Shown here piece after piece: positions 15,950 through 24,794 of a stretch of DNA of 64,000 nucleotides. The position numbers and the translations under genes were made by a program. Where the stretch lies: assembly GCF_031458235.1 (NCBI RefSeq), contig NZ_JAVDYB010000001.1:4760001-4824000 (forward strand), written 5' to 3'. Below the pieces are notes generated by a model, which searched no databases, was not told the origin of the DNA, and saw only the letters and a list, made by a program, of their open reading frames with translations. Within the stretch, counting starts at the first letter, position 1. Each line of letters opens with the position of its first letter. The stretch comes from Catenuloplanes atrovinosus. GTDB taxonomy: Bacteria; Actinomycetota; Actinomycetes; Mycobacteriales; Micromonosporaceae.

Positions 15950-18187
15950 ATGGAAGCCCGTAAAATCGTCGACGCGGTCAAGGACGCCGTGGAGAACATC
16001 ACCGAGCCCACGGTCCCCGGCGTGCCGGGTAGCGGCACGCCGAGCGTCGAGGAGCCGACCACGCCGCGGGAGCCGCTGCCGCCGAAGGGCGACCAGGGCA
16101 CGCCGAAGAGTGTCACGCCGACCGGCTTCGACACCAAGGCCCCGCCGACCACGCGTGGCCAGCAGGGCGCGTTCCTCACCACGTCGCAGGGCGCCCGGCT
16201 GCGCGACACCGACCACTCGCTGAAGGCCGGGCCGCGTGGGCCGATCCTGATGCAGGACCACCACTTCCGCGAGAAGATCACGCACTTCGACCACGAGCGC
16301 ATCCCGGAGCGCGTGGTGCACGCGCGCGGCACGGGCGTGCACGGCACCTTCACCGGGTACGGCAGCGCGGAGGCGATCACCAGCGCCGGCTTCCTGAAGA
16401 AGGGCGCGGAAACGCAGGTCTTCGTCCGCTTCTCCACCGTGCTCGGCTCCCGCGGCTCCGCCGACACGGTTCGGGACACCCGCGGCTTCGCCGTCAAGTT
16501 CTACACCGCCGAGGGCACGTTCGACCTGGTCGCGAACAACATCCCGGTGTTCTTCATCCAGGACGCGATCAAGTTCCCGGACATCATCCACGCGGGCAAG
16601 CCGCACCCGGACCGGGAGATCCCGCAGGCGCAGAGCGCGCACGACACGTTCTGGGACTTCGTGTCGCTGCACACCGAGGCGCAGCACCACGCCATGTGGA
16701 ACATGTCCGACCGGGGCATCCCCCGGTCGTACCGCCACATGGAGGGCTTCGGCGTCCACACGTTCCGGCTGGTCAACGACGCCGGCGAGACCGTGCTGGT
16801 CAAGTTCCACTGGAAGCCGAAGCTGGGCGTGCACTCGCTGGTCTGGGAAGAGGCGCAGCTGATCGCCGGCGTCGACCCGGACTTCCACCGCCGCGACCTC
16901 TACGACGCGATCGAGGCCGGCGCGTACCCGGAGTACGAACTCGGCGTGCAGGTCTTCCCGGACACGCCGGACGAGACGTTCGCCGGCATCGACCTGCTCG
17001 ACCCCACGAAGATCGTGCCGGAGGAGCTGGCCGAGGTGCAGCCGATCGGCCGCCTGGTGCTCAACCGCAACCCCACCAACTTCTTCGCGGAGACCGAGCA
17101 GGTCGCGTTCCACCTCGGCAACCTGCCGCCCGGCATCGACGTCACCAACGACCCGCTGCTGCAGGGCCGGCTGTTCTCCTACGTGGACACGCAGCTGACC
17201 CGGCTCGGCGGCCCGAACTTCTCCCAGATCCCGGTCAACCGCCCGCACGCGCCGGTCAACGACATGCTCCGCGACGGCTTCCACCAGCACGCCGTGCACG
17301 CGGGGGTCGCACCGTACAAGCCGAACTCGCTCGACGCCGGCAACCCGTTCGAGACCGACGAGAAGTCGTTCGCCGACCTGCCGGTCCGGATCGCCGAGGC
17401 ACCCAAGATCCGCGCCAACCCGGTGTCGTTCGACGACCACTACTCGCAGGTGCGCCTCTTCTGGCAGAGCATGACGCCGGTCGAGAAGGAGCACATCGTC
17501 TCCGCGTACACGTTCGAGCTCGGCAAGTGCTACCAGCAGGCGATCAAGGAGCGGCAGCTGCGCTGCCTCGCCAACATCGACCCGGAGCTGTGCGCCCAGG
17601 TCGCGGCCGGGCTCGGCCTGCCGGCCCCGGCGCCGTCCGAGGGCGTCGCGCTCACCGAGGTGGCGCCGAGCCCCGCGCTGTCCCAGATCGGCCAGGAGTG
17701 GCCGCCGGACGGCCGGATCATCGGCATCGTGGTCGGCCCGGACGGCGCGGACGGCGCCGGCTCCGTGCGCGAGGCCGTCCAGGCCGCGGGCATGCTGCCG
17801 CTGATCATCGCGCCGGCCGGCGGGCACGCGGGCGGCCTGGTCGTACAGCGCACGTTCAACACCGCCCGCTCCGTCGAATTCGACGCGATCCTGGTCGCCG
17901 ACGCGCCCGCGCCCGCCGCCGACGCGCTGCCCGCGCGCGACGCCAAGGCCGGCGCCGCCGCCACGGTCGCGGTCGACCCGCGCGTGCGGCTGCTCATCGA
18001 GGAGGCCTGGCGGCACGGCAAGCCGGTCGGCGCGTGGGGCGACGGCGTGGCCGTGCTCCAGCAGGCCGGCATCTCGGACACGCCCGGCGTCTTCCTGGCC
18101 GAGTCCGGCCCCGGCGCGTTCACCACGCTCCAGCAGTTCCTCGCGCGGCACCGCGTGTGGGAGCGGTTCCCGGCCACGCTCGCCTGA
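15950..18187 (+). CDS. katE: Large-subunit (HPII-type) catalase
   Basis: 745 residues, ATG at 15950 with GGGAGGA nine bases upstream. The length and two-domain plan match HPII/KatE (about 750 residues), not the 480-residue small catalases. The N-terminal extension leads into the heme core: ERVVHARGTGVHGTFTGY holds the distal His, FDLVANNIPVFFIQDAIKFP the distal Asn, and RLFSYVDTQLTRLGG the proximal Tyr ligand and Arg. The last 150 residues are the class I glutaminase-like/DJ-1-type domain (RIIGIVVGPDGADGAGSV onward). It decomposes hydrogen peroxide in the cytosol. A consensus SigB/F promoter lies upstream and the divergent gene encodes a SigB/F-type sigma factor, so stress induction is likely. 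Confidence 0.96.
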   Translation: MEARKIVDAVKDAVENITEPTVPGVPGSGTPSVEEPTTPREPLPPKGDQGTPKSVTPTGFDTKAPPTTRGQQGAFLTTSQGARLRDTDHSLKAGPRGPILMQDHHFREKITHFDHERIPERVVHARGTGVHGTFTGYGSAEAITSAGFLKKGAETQVFVRFSTVLGSRGSADTVRDTRGFAVKFYTAEGTFDLVANNIPVFFIQDAIKFPDIIHAGKPHPDREIPQAQSAHDTFWDFVSLHTEAQHHAMWNMSDRGIPRSYRHMEGFGVHTFRLVNDAGETVLVKFHWKPKLGVHSLVWEEAQLIAGVDPDFHRRDLYDAIEAGAYPEYELGVQVFPDTPDETFAGIDLLDPTKIVPEELAEVQPIGRLVLNRNPTNFFAETEQVAFHLGNLPPGIDVTNDPLLQGRLFSYVDTQLTRLGGPNFSQIPVNRPHAPVNDMLRDGFHQHAVHAGVAPYKPNSLDAGNPFETDEKSFADLPVRIAEAPKIRANPVSFDDHYSQVRLFWQSMTPVEKEHIVSAYTFELGKCYQQAIKERQLRCLANIDPELCAQVAAGLGLPAPAPSEGVALTEVAPSPALSQIGQEWPPDGRIIGIVVGPDGADGAGSVREAVQAAGMLPLIIAPAGGHAGGLVVQRTFNTARSVEFDAILVADAPAPAADALPARDAKAGAAATVAVDPRVRLLIEEAWRHGKPVGAWGDGVAVLQQAGISDTPGVFLAESGPGAFTTLQQFLARHRVWERFPATLA

Positions 18188-18233
18188 TCCCCGGCGGGCG
18201 TTAAGTTCCGTCCTCAACCGGAAGGGAGAACAC

Positions 18234-18650
18234 ATGACCACCGCTCGAGAGATCATGACCCCCGACGCGACGTGCGTGGGCGAGCAGGAGACGCTCGCGG
18301 ACGCCGCCCGGAAGATGGCCGACCTCGGCGTCGGTGCGCTGCCCATCTGCGGCACCGACAATCGCCTGAAGGGCATGCTCACCGACCGCGACATCGTCAT
18401 CAAGGCGATCGCCCAGGGCCGCAACCCCGCCGACGTCCGCGCCGGCGACCTCGCCCAGGGCAAGCCCGTCACGATCGGCGCCGACGACGACACCGCCGAG
18501 ATCCTCCGCACCATGAGCAGCCACCAGGTCCGCCGCCTCCCGGTCATCGACGGCCACGACCTGGTGGGCATGGTCGCGCTCGCCGACGTCGCCCGCGCCC
18601 TCCCCGACAAGCCGACCGGCGACCTGCTCGACGCGATCAGCCACCCGTAA
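18234..18650 (+). CDS. Tandem CBS-domain protein (Hrp1-like)
   Basis: 138 residues, ATG at 18234 with AAGGGAGA upstream. Two CBS repeats fill the protein: TAREIMTPDATCVGEQETLA to LTDRDIVIKAIAQG, and AGDLAQGKPVTIGADDDTAE to MVALADVARALPDK. CBS pairs bind adenosine nucleotides or related ligands and usually act as energy sensors. The two-CBS-only form resembles mycobacterial hypoxic response protein 1. It lies 46 bp downstream of the catalase gene with no promoter-like element between and is followed by a strong terminator, so it is probably cotranscribed from the stress promoter. The binding partner is unknown. Confidence 0.92.
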   Translation: MTTAREIMTPDATCVGEQETLADAARKMADLGVGALPICGTDNRLKGMLTDRDIVIKAIAQGRNPADVRAGDLAQGKPVTIGADDDTAEILRTMSSHQVRRLPVIDGHDLVGMVALADVARALPDKPTGDLLDAISHP

Positions 18651-18661
18651 CCCCGGCCGAG

Positions 18662-18700
18662 GCGTCCCGTTCCATTCCGATGGAGCGGGACGCCTTTTCT
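18662..18700 (+). terminator. Rho-independent terminator after catalase/CBS operon
   Basis: GGCGTCCCGTTCCAT pairs with ATGGAGCGGGACGCC over 15 bp (one G-T pair) around a 4-nt TCCG loop, followed by TTTTC. It starts 12 bases after the CBS stop. This is a textbook intrinsic terminator. Confidence 0.9.
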
Positions 18701-18858
18701 CATGGTCCCGCTTCCGGCGTGCCCGCTCCCCGCACGCTCCCGCGGGCAAACCTCGCGCCGGCTCCGCCGCCGCTCCGCCGCCGCATCGGAGCCGGTCCCA
18801 GCCCACTCACCACGATCCGCGACCCCCAGCGGCTCTGCTTCCGGCCGCCGAACCGCGG

Positions 18859-19758
18859 TCAGCGGGCCGGGTCACCCGGTGCGAGCCGGACGGCTTCCAT
18901 GGTCCAGTAGCCGAGGTCGCGGCGCATGCCGAGAGACTCGCTCAGGGCGAGCATCGGGGCGTTCCGGTCGTCGTTCTCCGCATGCATGGCGGTGCCGCCG
19001 CGTTCGGCCGCCGCCGCGAACGAGCCGAGCTTCACCGCGCGCGCCACGCCGCGCCGCCGGGCACGGGTCGCCACGCCGGTATAGCTGGTGTGCCACCCAC
19101 CGGTGCCCACGTCCCGGCGGATCAGGCACACGCCGGCCGTACCCTCGTGGTCCTCGGCGAACAGGACCACCACGTCAGCCGGCATGTGCGCGGCGAACTC
19201 GACCAGATCGATCGGCGTGTCCGACGGCATCCCGGCCAGCGAGTCCGCGGCCGCCGCCACGAACCGCTCCCGCGCCTCCCCCACCGTGGTCGCCTCCAGG
19301 CGCACCCCGGCCCGCACCGCCGCCGCGTCCGCCGCCACCCGCAGCGCCCCGGCGTCATCCAGCGCGACCGTCCAGCCCGTACAGTGGTTGACCACCCGAA
19401 ATCCCAGCCGCTCCGCGAACCGGCGGCCGTCCGGCCGGTCGTCCCGCAGCGTCAACGCCAGCGGCTCCGCCACGTCCCGGTCGATCCGCGCCAGTTCCAC
19501 GGCGAGCGCGGTCCCGATGCCTCGCCCGCGCGCACACTCCTCGACGCCGATCCGGACCGGCCGCTGGCCCCGGTAGTCGGGCACCGCTGCGGCCATGGCC
19601 GCACCGACGACGCGCCCGGCGCGCTCCGCCACCACGGCCCGCACGTCATCCCCCGACCTCAACAGCCGCCGCCACCGCACCCGCGTGTCCGACGAACTCC
19701 CGAGATCCAGCAACCCCACCGCCACATCCAGATCCCGCGGCTCGTACGTGCGTATCAC
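18859..19758 (-). CDS. Two-domain GNAT acetyltransferase
   Basis: 299 residues from GTG 19758; a second GTG at 19794 would add 12 residues, but the fold begins at IRTYEPRDLDV. A TAGACT hexamer just upstream suggests a nearly leaderless mRNA. The N-terminal GNAT domain has the acetyl-CoA loop in IGVEECARGRGIGTALAVEL; the C-terminal copy has GVATRARRRGVARAVKLGSF and then HAENDDRNAPMLALSESLGM. Tandem GNATs of this size in actinomycetes acetylate small amines or aminoglycoside-like compounds (MshD-like layout), but the substrate here is not readable. It is convergent with the catalase/CBS operon and shares the terminator region. Confidence 0.87.
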   Translation of the reverse strand: MIRTYEPRDLDVAVGLLDLGSSSDTRVRWRRLLRSGDDVRAVVAERAGRVVGAAMAAAVPDYRGQRPVRIGVEECARGRGIGTALAVELARIDRDVAEPLALTLRDDRPDGRRFAERLGFRVVNHCTGWTVALDDAGALRVAADAAAVRAGVRLEATTVGEARERFVAAAADSLAGMPSDTPIDLVEFAAHMPADVVVLFAEDHEGTAGVCLIRRDVGTGGWHTSYTGVATRARRRGVARAVKLGSFAAAAERGGTAMHAENDDRNAPMLALSESLGMRRDLGYWTMEAVRLAPGDPAR

Positions 19759-19837
19759 GGCGGTCAGTCTATGGCTCAGGCCCCCGCACGGCACAGTACG
19801 GCACTACGAGTGATGAATCAGTCACTCTGAGCTTTAT

Positions 19838-19866
19838 TTGCGATCGACGATGTCCTACCGTATTGA
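19838..19866 (+). promoter_or_regulatory. Candidate promoter with overlapping palindrome before the Crp-like gene
   Basis: TTGCGA (19838-19843), 17 bp and TATTGA (19861-19866) form a weak sigma-A-type promoter. An 8-bp palindrome, TGACGTCA (19864-19871), overlaps the -10 and could bind a regulator such as the Crp-like product. Motif match only. Confidence 0.3.
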
Positions 19867-19902
19867 CGTCAGCCGCCATCGTCCCGGGCGCCGGAGAGGC
19901 AC

Positions 19903-20600
19903 ATGCACGACGACGAGGACCCCGCCAGCGGACTCACGCGCTCGATACTGCCGGCCGAACTGCGCGAGGCCATCGGCGCGCTCCCCGAGGGCCGCGTCGC
20001 GCGGTACTCATCGGGCGAACAGATTCTCGGCCAGGGTGAGACCTCCGATCACGTCGTACTCATCATGTCCGGCGTCGTAAAGATCACCGCCGTCACGCCA
20101 ACGGGGCGTGAGGCGCTTCTCGGACTCCGCGGCCCCGCGAACTGGTCGGCGAACTCGCGGCGCTGACCGGCATCCCCCGCACCGCATCGGTGCGCGCGAT
20201 CGACCGGGTGGAGGCACGACTGGTAGCCGCCTCCCTGTTCCGGCGATTTCTCCAACGCAATCCGGACGCCCTGCACAACCTGCTCGAAGCAGTCATCGTC
20301 CGGCTCCGGGAAGCGGACCGGAGACGGCTCGAGTTCACCGGCTGGGACGTACACGAGCGGGTCTGCTCCCTCCTCGCCGAACTGGTGCACACGCATGGCC
20401 GCCCCGGGCCCGGCGGGAGCATGACGATAGGGCTCGCCCTGTCCCAGGAAGAGATAGCGGGTGCCACCGGAGCATCTCGGGAAGCCGTGGCCAAGGCGTT
20501 GCGCACACTCCGCACGGTCGGCGCGATCACCACATCGCGAAAGAAGATCGTGGTGATCGACCTGCTGGAACTCCGGCGGTTCATCGACGGCAACCGGTAA
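19903..20600 (+). pseudogene. Crp/Fnr-family regulator broken by a one-base frameshift
   Basis: ATG at 19903 behind GGAGAGG begins a cyclic-nucleotide-binding domain (LPEGRVARYSSGEQILGQGE, DHVVLIMSGVVKITA, REALLGLRGP). At about 20135-20138 the frame is lost. One base lost from a CCCCGG run would explain it, because the +1 frame continues immediately with ELVGELAALTGIPRTASVRA, exactly the expected Crp phosphate-binding-cassette sequence. That frame runs to the stop at 20600 through the dimer helix and a Crp HTH (LSQEEIAGATGASREAVAKA). Unshifted, the protein ends after 87 residues at 20166. The rest of the gene is undamaged, so the break is recent, a sequencing error, or a rare programmed shift. 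It is the first gene of the cyclase-like cluster. Confidence 0.85.
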
Positions 20601-20666
20601 AAGTACACAGACAGCCGATGAGCCCACGGCTAGACACGGACGGGAACCACCGAAGGGGGGCCATCC

Positions 20667-21401
20667 GTGTCAGAGACACTGCACTCGTCCATCGTCGTGA
20701 TGGATGTCGAGAACTCCAGCGCACTGGGAAATCACGAGAAGCCGATCGTCCGCAGCGACCTCCGGCGCCTGACCGAGGACGCACTCGATCGCGCCGGGAT
20801 CACGCCGGACGCCCGCACCATCGAGGACCGTGGGGACGGCATCTACCTGCTCATCTCGGCCGGCGTTCCCAAGCGCCGGCTGTTTGCGACGTTCCTCCCG
20901 GCCGTGGACGAATCGCTTGCGGCCAGGCGGGTCGCCGATCTGCCGCTTCGTCTCCGCGTCGCCGTGGCCGCCGGCGAGGTGACACCCGACGAGCAGGGAT
21001 CCAGCGGGATCGACGTCGACCGCGCGTTCGGTATGGCCGATCACCAGACGGCCCGCGACGCGCTCGCCGCCGACCGCCGGGCCCGCATGGTGGTCGTGGT
21101 CAGCGAGTCGCTCTACGAGAGCGTGATCACCGCGCAGTCCGCGCTCGACCCGACGCGGTTCCGCCACTACCGTCTCCCGCTCAAGCAGGCAGAGGTCGGC
21201 GTCTGGATTCACCTGTCGGGCGTCGCGCAGCAACCTCGCATGCCGAAGCGGGAGAGCACGCCCGTACCGGCCGCCGCGCAGCAATCACCACTCGGCATCT
21301 CGCAGAGCGTCGCCGGCCGCGACCACATCGGCCGGGACAGCATCGCCCCCGGCCGGGACTACGTCCGCGGCGGCCGCGTCCACAACGGTGGGAGCGCGTG
21401 A
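20667..21401 (+). CDS. Class III nucleotide-cyclase-like protein
   Basis: 244 residues, GTG at 20667 with AAGGGGGG upstream. The fold pattern is that of a class III cyclase homology domain: SIVVMDVENSSAL (first metal Asp), IEDRGDGIYLLIS (second metal Asp), LRLRVAVAAGEVTPD, and VVVVSESLYESVI. In place of the V-N-x-A-x-R signature, which holds the transition-state Asn and Arg, it reads IDVDRAFGMAD, so both are replaced. Catalysis is therefore doubtful or altered. A C-terminal tail rich in GRD repeats (VAGRDHIGRDSIAPGRDYV) resembles tails seen in actinobacterial NTPase-linked signalling proteins. The stop overlaps the NTPase start by one base (TGATG). The adjacent Crp fold could read its product. 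Fold call moderate, function inferred. Confidence 0.6.
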   Translation: MSETLHSSIVVMDVENSSALGNHEKPIVRSDLRRLTEDALDRAGITPDARTIEDRGDGIYLLISAGVPKRRLFATFLPAVDESLAARRVADLPLRLRVAVAAGEVTPDEQGSSGIDVDRAFGMADHQTARDALAADRRARMVVVVSESLYESVITAQSALDPTRFRHYRLPLKQAEVGVWIHLSGVAQQPRMPKRESTPVPAAAQQSPLGISQSVAGRDHIGRDSIAPGRDYVRGGRVHNGGSA

Positions 21402-23719
21402 TGGCGGAGGACGGCGGAATCACCGAGACGGCCGAGGCACCGCCGGACAAGCCGCCGAAGGAGAACAGCATTCCGTCGCCGGAGGCGGCCAAGCGGAAGG
21501 CCGGGGCGCAGAGGAAGAAGAGTAAGGAACGGGAGAAGCCAGACGGCGAAGACGAACCCGAGGACAGCAGGGAGGATGACGAGGCCGCCTACGACCAGCG
21601 AGAGGCCGGCGACCTCATGGCGCTGCTCAAGAAGGTCATCGACGACGAGTTCCGCGCGCTGCGCCTCGAACAGCGCCGCGCCTACGACGGCGCCTTCCGC
21701 AACCTGGCGCTGCCCGTGGTGGACCAGCACACCGAGCAGAACATCTATCTCGGGCTGGACCGGCGGGAGGACGACGGTCTCGGCAGGCCGCTGCCGGACA
21801 GTCTGCTCGCGCGGGTGCAGTCGGAGTTCGTCGAACCCGACGGCTATCGGCAGGCCTGGACGCGGCTCGAGAGCAAGGGCCTGATCATCCTCACCGCGCC
21901 CCGGGGATCGGGGCGAACCTACAGCTCGTACCACCTGCTGGATGCCGTGTGCGCACGAGGCGTACGGGAGCTCACGGCGCACGACCTGCCGCGGCTCGAC
22001 CGGTCGGCGGCCGAGGACACCGGCTTCGTCTGTGCCGAGGTGCCGCCGGAGATGCTCGACGCCCATCGCCTCGGGGCCCTCGCCGAGCGGCTGCGGGAAC
22101 GCCGGTGCCGGGCGGTGCTGATCGCGGACCGGCCGGCCGGCGCGTGGCCGACCGGGATCGCCGGCTACGTCGCGCGCCTCGACGGCCGGCCGCGACCGGA
22201 GGACATCGTTCGCCGCTACCTCGCCGCGCACGCGACCGAACTCGACGACGCAGGCCTGGATGCCATCTGCGCCGATCCGAAGGTCGTCGCCGTCCTTCAC
22301 TCCTTCACGCCGGAGACGGGCACGCTGGGTGGCATCGCGGACTTCGCGGGCAAGCTCCTCGGCGCGCACCGCGGTGAACTCGCCCTCGACGAGGCCTGCG
22401 CACAGGCGGACCGCGCGGACGACGACCTGGCGGAGTGGTTCCACGCGCTGACCATGCTGGAGGAGAAGGCGTTCGCCATCGCGCTGGCGGTGCTCAACAA
22501 TCAGCCGCTGCCCGTCGTCGCGGACGCCTCCCGCACACTCACGGCGGCGATCAGGCACGCGGAACGACCGGACAAGGCTCCGCCCTCGCACGCGTTCCGC
22601 CGTACCACCGCCCAACTCCTCCGGGTGGCACGAGCCGGGCGCTGCGCCGCCACCGACACCGGCGAGCACGGCGACTATCCGGTGGAGCTGATCCGATCGG
22701 AACGTGCCGACTATCCCCAGCGGATGGTCACCGTGATCTGGCGGGAATACCCCGAGTTACAGCCCCTTCTCGTCAAGTGGCTCGGTCACCTGAGCATCCA
22801 CGGTCGCAGCCCACGCGTGCGCGCGCAGGCCGCCACGGTCGTCGGGCTGCTCGCCGAGATGGACTTCGCCGGCATCTACCACTCGCTGCTGCGCCCGTGG
22901 GGCGACGGCTTCCGGGAGGAACACTGGGACGCCGTGGCCGCCGCGCTGCGCGTCTCCGCGCTCAACCCCGCGCTCCGCGACACCGTGTGGACGCTACTGG
23001 AGCGGTGGGGCGACCCGGAGAAGGTTCGCACATGGGACGAGGCCCGCGTCCGCGGCACGGCGAAGCCGGAGGACAAGGAGCCGCCGCGGTACCTGCGGTT
23101 GCGGCGGCACGCCGTCGCCGCCGCACTCGGTGCCAGCGTCGGGCCGACCGACCTGCCGAGGGCGCTGGAGATCCTGGGAAAGCAGGCCGACAGTCCGAAC
23201 TACGGGCTGATGCGGCAGGTGTGCCGGGCCATGGCGGACCTCTTCTCGTCCACCGGGCCAGCCGGCATGGCGCTCGTCTTCCAGACGCTCGCCGAGTGGG
23301 CCGTCTCCACCTGGCCACCCAAAGTCGAGACCGCACTGACCTGCTTCGTCCAGATCCTCATCGACCTGGACGTGGAGGACCTCAACGACGGTCCGACCGG
23401 CGTCCTGGACACGCTGGACTGCTCACCGGAACTTCGCCGGACCGTGGCCAGGCTGTGGCGGCGGGCCATCAACATCTTCGGCTTCGAGGTCCCGGCGATG
23501 AAGGCGCTCCGGCATCTCGTCGAGGCCGCGGAACGGTCACCCGACCACCGGGAACCGCTCTGCCGGCTCGTCACCGCGATCCCGAGCACGCCGCGGGATC
23601 ACCGCGTCCTTCAGTTCCACCTGCAGCGTCTGCGCGCGCGCGAGGAGTGCGAGCAGACGTCGACCTTGATTCTCGGCGCACTCGCACCGAAGGAGAGCGA
23701 GTCTCATGCCTACGCCTGA
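21401..23719 (+). CDS. Large P-loop NTPase-like protein with Arg in Walker A, helical C-terminal part
   Basis: 772 residues, ATG at 21401, coupled to the cyclase-like gene. The first 75 residues are charged and disordered (Lys/Glu/Pro rich). A P-loop-like strand-loop-helix, LIILTAPRGSGRTYSSYHLL, lies near residues 165-185, with Arg where Walker A has Lys. RCRAVLIADRPAG could be the Walker B strand. From about residue 330 onward the protein is almost entirely helical, with HEAT- or TPR-like pairs (for example SPRVRAQAATVVGLLAEM and MRQVCRAMADLFSSTG). There is no transmembrane segment. I cannot name the family; the layout suggests a STAND-like scaffold with a weakened nucleotide site. It overlaps the next gene by 14 bases. 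Confidence 0.65.
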   Translation: MAEDGGITETAEAPPDKPPKENSIPSPEAAKRKAGAQRKKSKEREKPDGEDEPEDSREDDEAAYDQREAGDLMALLKKVIDDEFRALRLEQRRAYDGAFRNLALPVVDQHTEQNIYLGLDRREDDGLGRPLPDSLLARVQSEFVEPDGYRQAWTRLESKGLIILTAPRGSGRTYSSYHLLDAVCARGVRELTAHDLPRLDRSAAEDTGFVCAEVPPEMLDAHRLGALAERLRERRCRAVLIADRPAGAWPTGIAGYVARLDGRPRPEDIVRRYLAAHATELDDAGLDAICADPKVVAVLHSFTPETGTLGGIADFAGKLLGAHRGELALDEACAQADRADDDLAEWFHALTMLEEKAFAIALAVLNNQPLPVVADASRTLTAAIRHAERPDKAPPSHAFRRTTAQLLRVARAGRCAATDTGEHGDYPVELIRSERADYPQRMVTVIWREYPELQPLLVKWLGHLSIHGRSPRVRAQAATVVGLLAEMDFAGIYHSLLRPWGDGFREEHWDAVAAALRVSALNPALRDTVWTLLERWGDPEKVRTWDEARVRGTAKPEDKEPPRYLRLRRHAVAAALGASVGPTDLPRALEILGKQADSPNYGLMRQVCRAMADLFSSTGPAGMALVFQTLAEWAVSTWPPKVETALTCFVQILIDLDVEDLNDGPTGVLDTLDCSPELRRTVARLWRRAINIFGFEVPAMKALRHLVEAAERSPDHREPLCRLVTAIPSTPRDHRVLQFHLQRLRAREECEQTSTLILGALAPKESESHAYA

Positions 23720-24794
23720 CCTGAACCCGATCCTGCGGGACTCGGCGATCTCGCTGCTCGACTGGGTCACGATCAGCCGGCCCACCCGAGGCAATACCTC
23801 CATCGTCTATCTCGATCAGGATGGCGTCCCGCACCAGAGCAGGCCCCCGATCGGGCGGCGGCTCACCGGGTCCTTCCGCTGCTTCGAGATAGACACCGCA
23901 CTGCATACCCGGCTCGTCCGCTGGGAGCCTCCCGCACTGGAGGAGGCCTTCCGCTTCGTCGGAATGATGCACGTGACCTGGCGGGTATTCGACGCCGCCG
24001 TGGTCTCCGCCTGTGGAGTCACCAACGCTGAGTCGATCTTCGGCCCGTTCCTGGACCAGCGGCTCCGGCAGATCACCCGGCGATTCAGCATCGAGGAGTG
24101 CGCGGCCGCGGAGAGCGAGGTGAACCTCGACCTCAAGGCCGCGCCCTTCCGCCTGGACCACGGTATCGAGGTCAGCTCGTGCTGCGTCACGCTCCGGCTC
24201 GACGACCGCGCCGAGAAATACCTTGCGGAGCGGGAGACCATCCGCCGAAACGGCGAGCGCGCCCGGGCGCAGCACGACCTCGCGCTGATCAAGGATCAGC
24301 TCGCCACCGCGGAGGCGGAGCTACGGTACCGGCTGGAGACCGGACAGGCCGCCGCCGCGCACCGCCTCGCCATGACGAAGCACGAGTACGCGGCGAAGGA
24401 GGCGCGGCTCAAGCACGCGCTCGAGCAGACGATGAACGAGCACGAGATCCTGCTGAAGCGGAAGCGGGTCCAGTTCTACCGGCTGGCGCTGGAGGACCGC
24501 AACCTCGGGCTCCTGGCGCTGCAGCTCATCGAGCACCCCGGTGACATCTCGGCCGTGGTGCGGATGCTGCGCGAGCGCAGCGACCACTTCTTCGGAACGG
24601 CTCAGAAGATGATCAGCATTCTCGACAATCACAGTGGCGAACTCGCCGACTACGACCCCATGCGGCAACAGACGATCCAGCACCTCCAGGAGGCACTGGC
24701 CTGGGCCGCACGCGAGGCCAGGACGACGGACGACGTCCCTACCGCCGCGAACGACGTCGCGCCGGACGACGAGTTCCCACCGTCCGACGAGTAG
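23706..24794 (+). CDS. SPFH/band-7-like protein with long coiled coil
   Basis: 362 residues, ATG at 23706 inside the end of the NTPase gene. Residues about 45-175 fit the SPFH (prohibitin/band 7) pattern: MHVTWRVFDAAVVSACGVT, FGPFLDQRLRQITRRFSIEE, then LDHGIEVSSCCVTLRLDD. Residues 180-265 are a charged coiled coil (RAQHDLALIKDQLATAEAEL and following). A helical segment and an acidic tail close the protein. No N-terminal membrane anchor is present, so it would be a soluble or peripherally bound ring-forming scaffold. The last 145 bases lie antisense to the end of the membrane-protein gene on the other strand. The SPFH call is by pattern and moderate. Confidence 0.55.
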   Translation: MPTPDLNPILRDSAISLLDWVTISRPTRGNTSIVYLDQDGVPHQSRPPIGRRLTGSFRCFEIDTALHTRLVRWEPPALEEAFRFVGMMHVTWRVFDAAVVSACGVTNAESIFGPFLDQRLRQITRRFSIEECAAAESEVNLDLKAAPFRLDHGIEVSSCCVTLRLDDRAEKYLAERETIRRNGERARAQHDLALIKDQLATAEAELRYRLETGQAAAAHRLAMTKHEYAAKEARLKHALEQTMNEHEILLKRKRVQFYRLALEDRNLGLLALQLIEHPGDISAVVRMLRERSDHFFGTAQKMISILDNHSGELADYDPMRQQTIQHLQEALAWAAREARTTDDVPTAANDVAPDDEFPPSDE

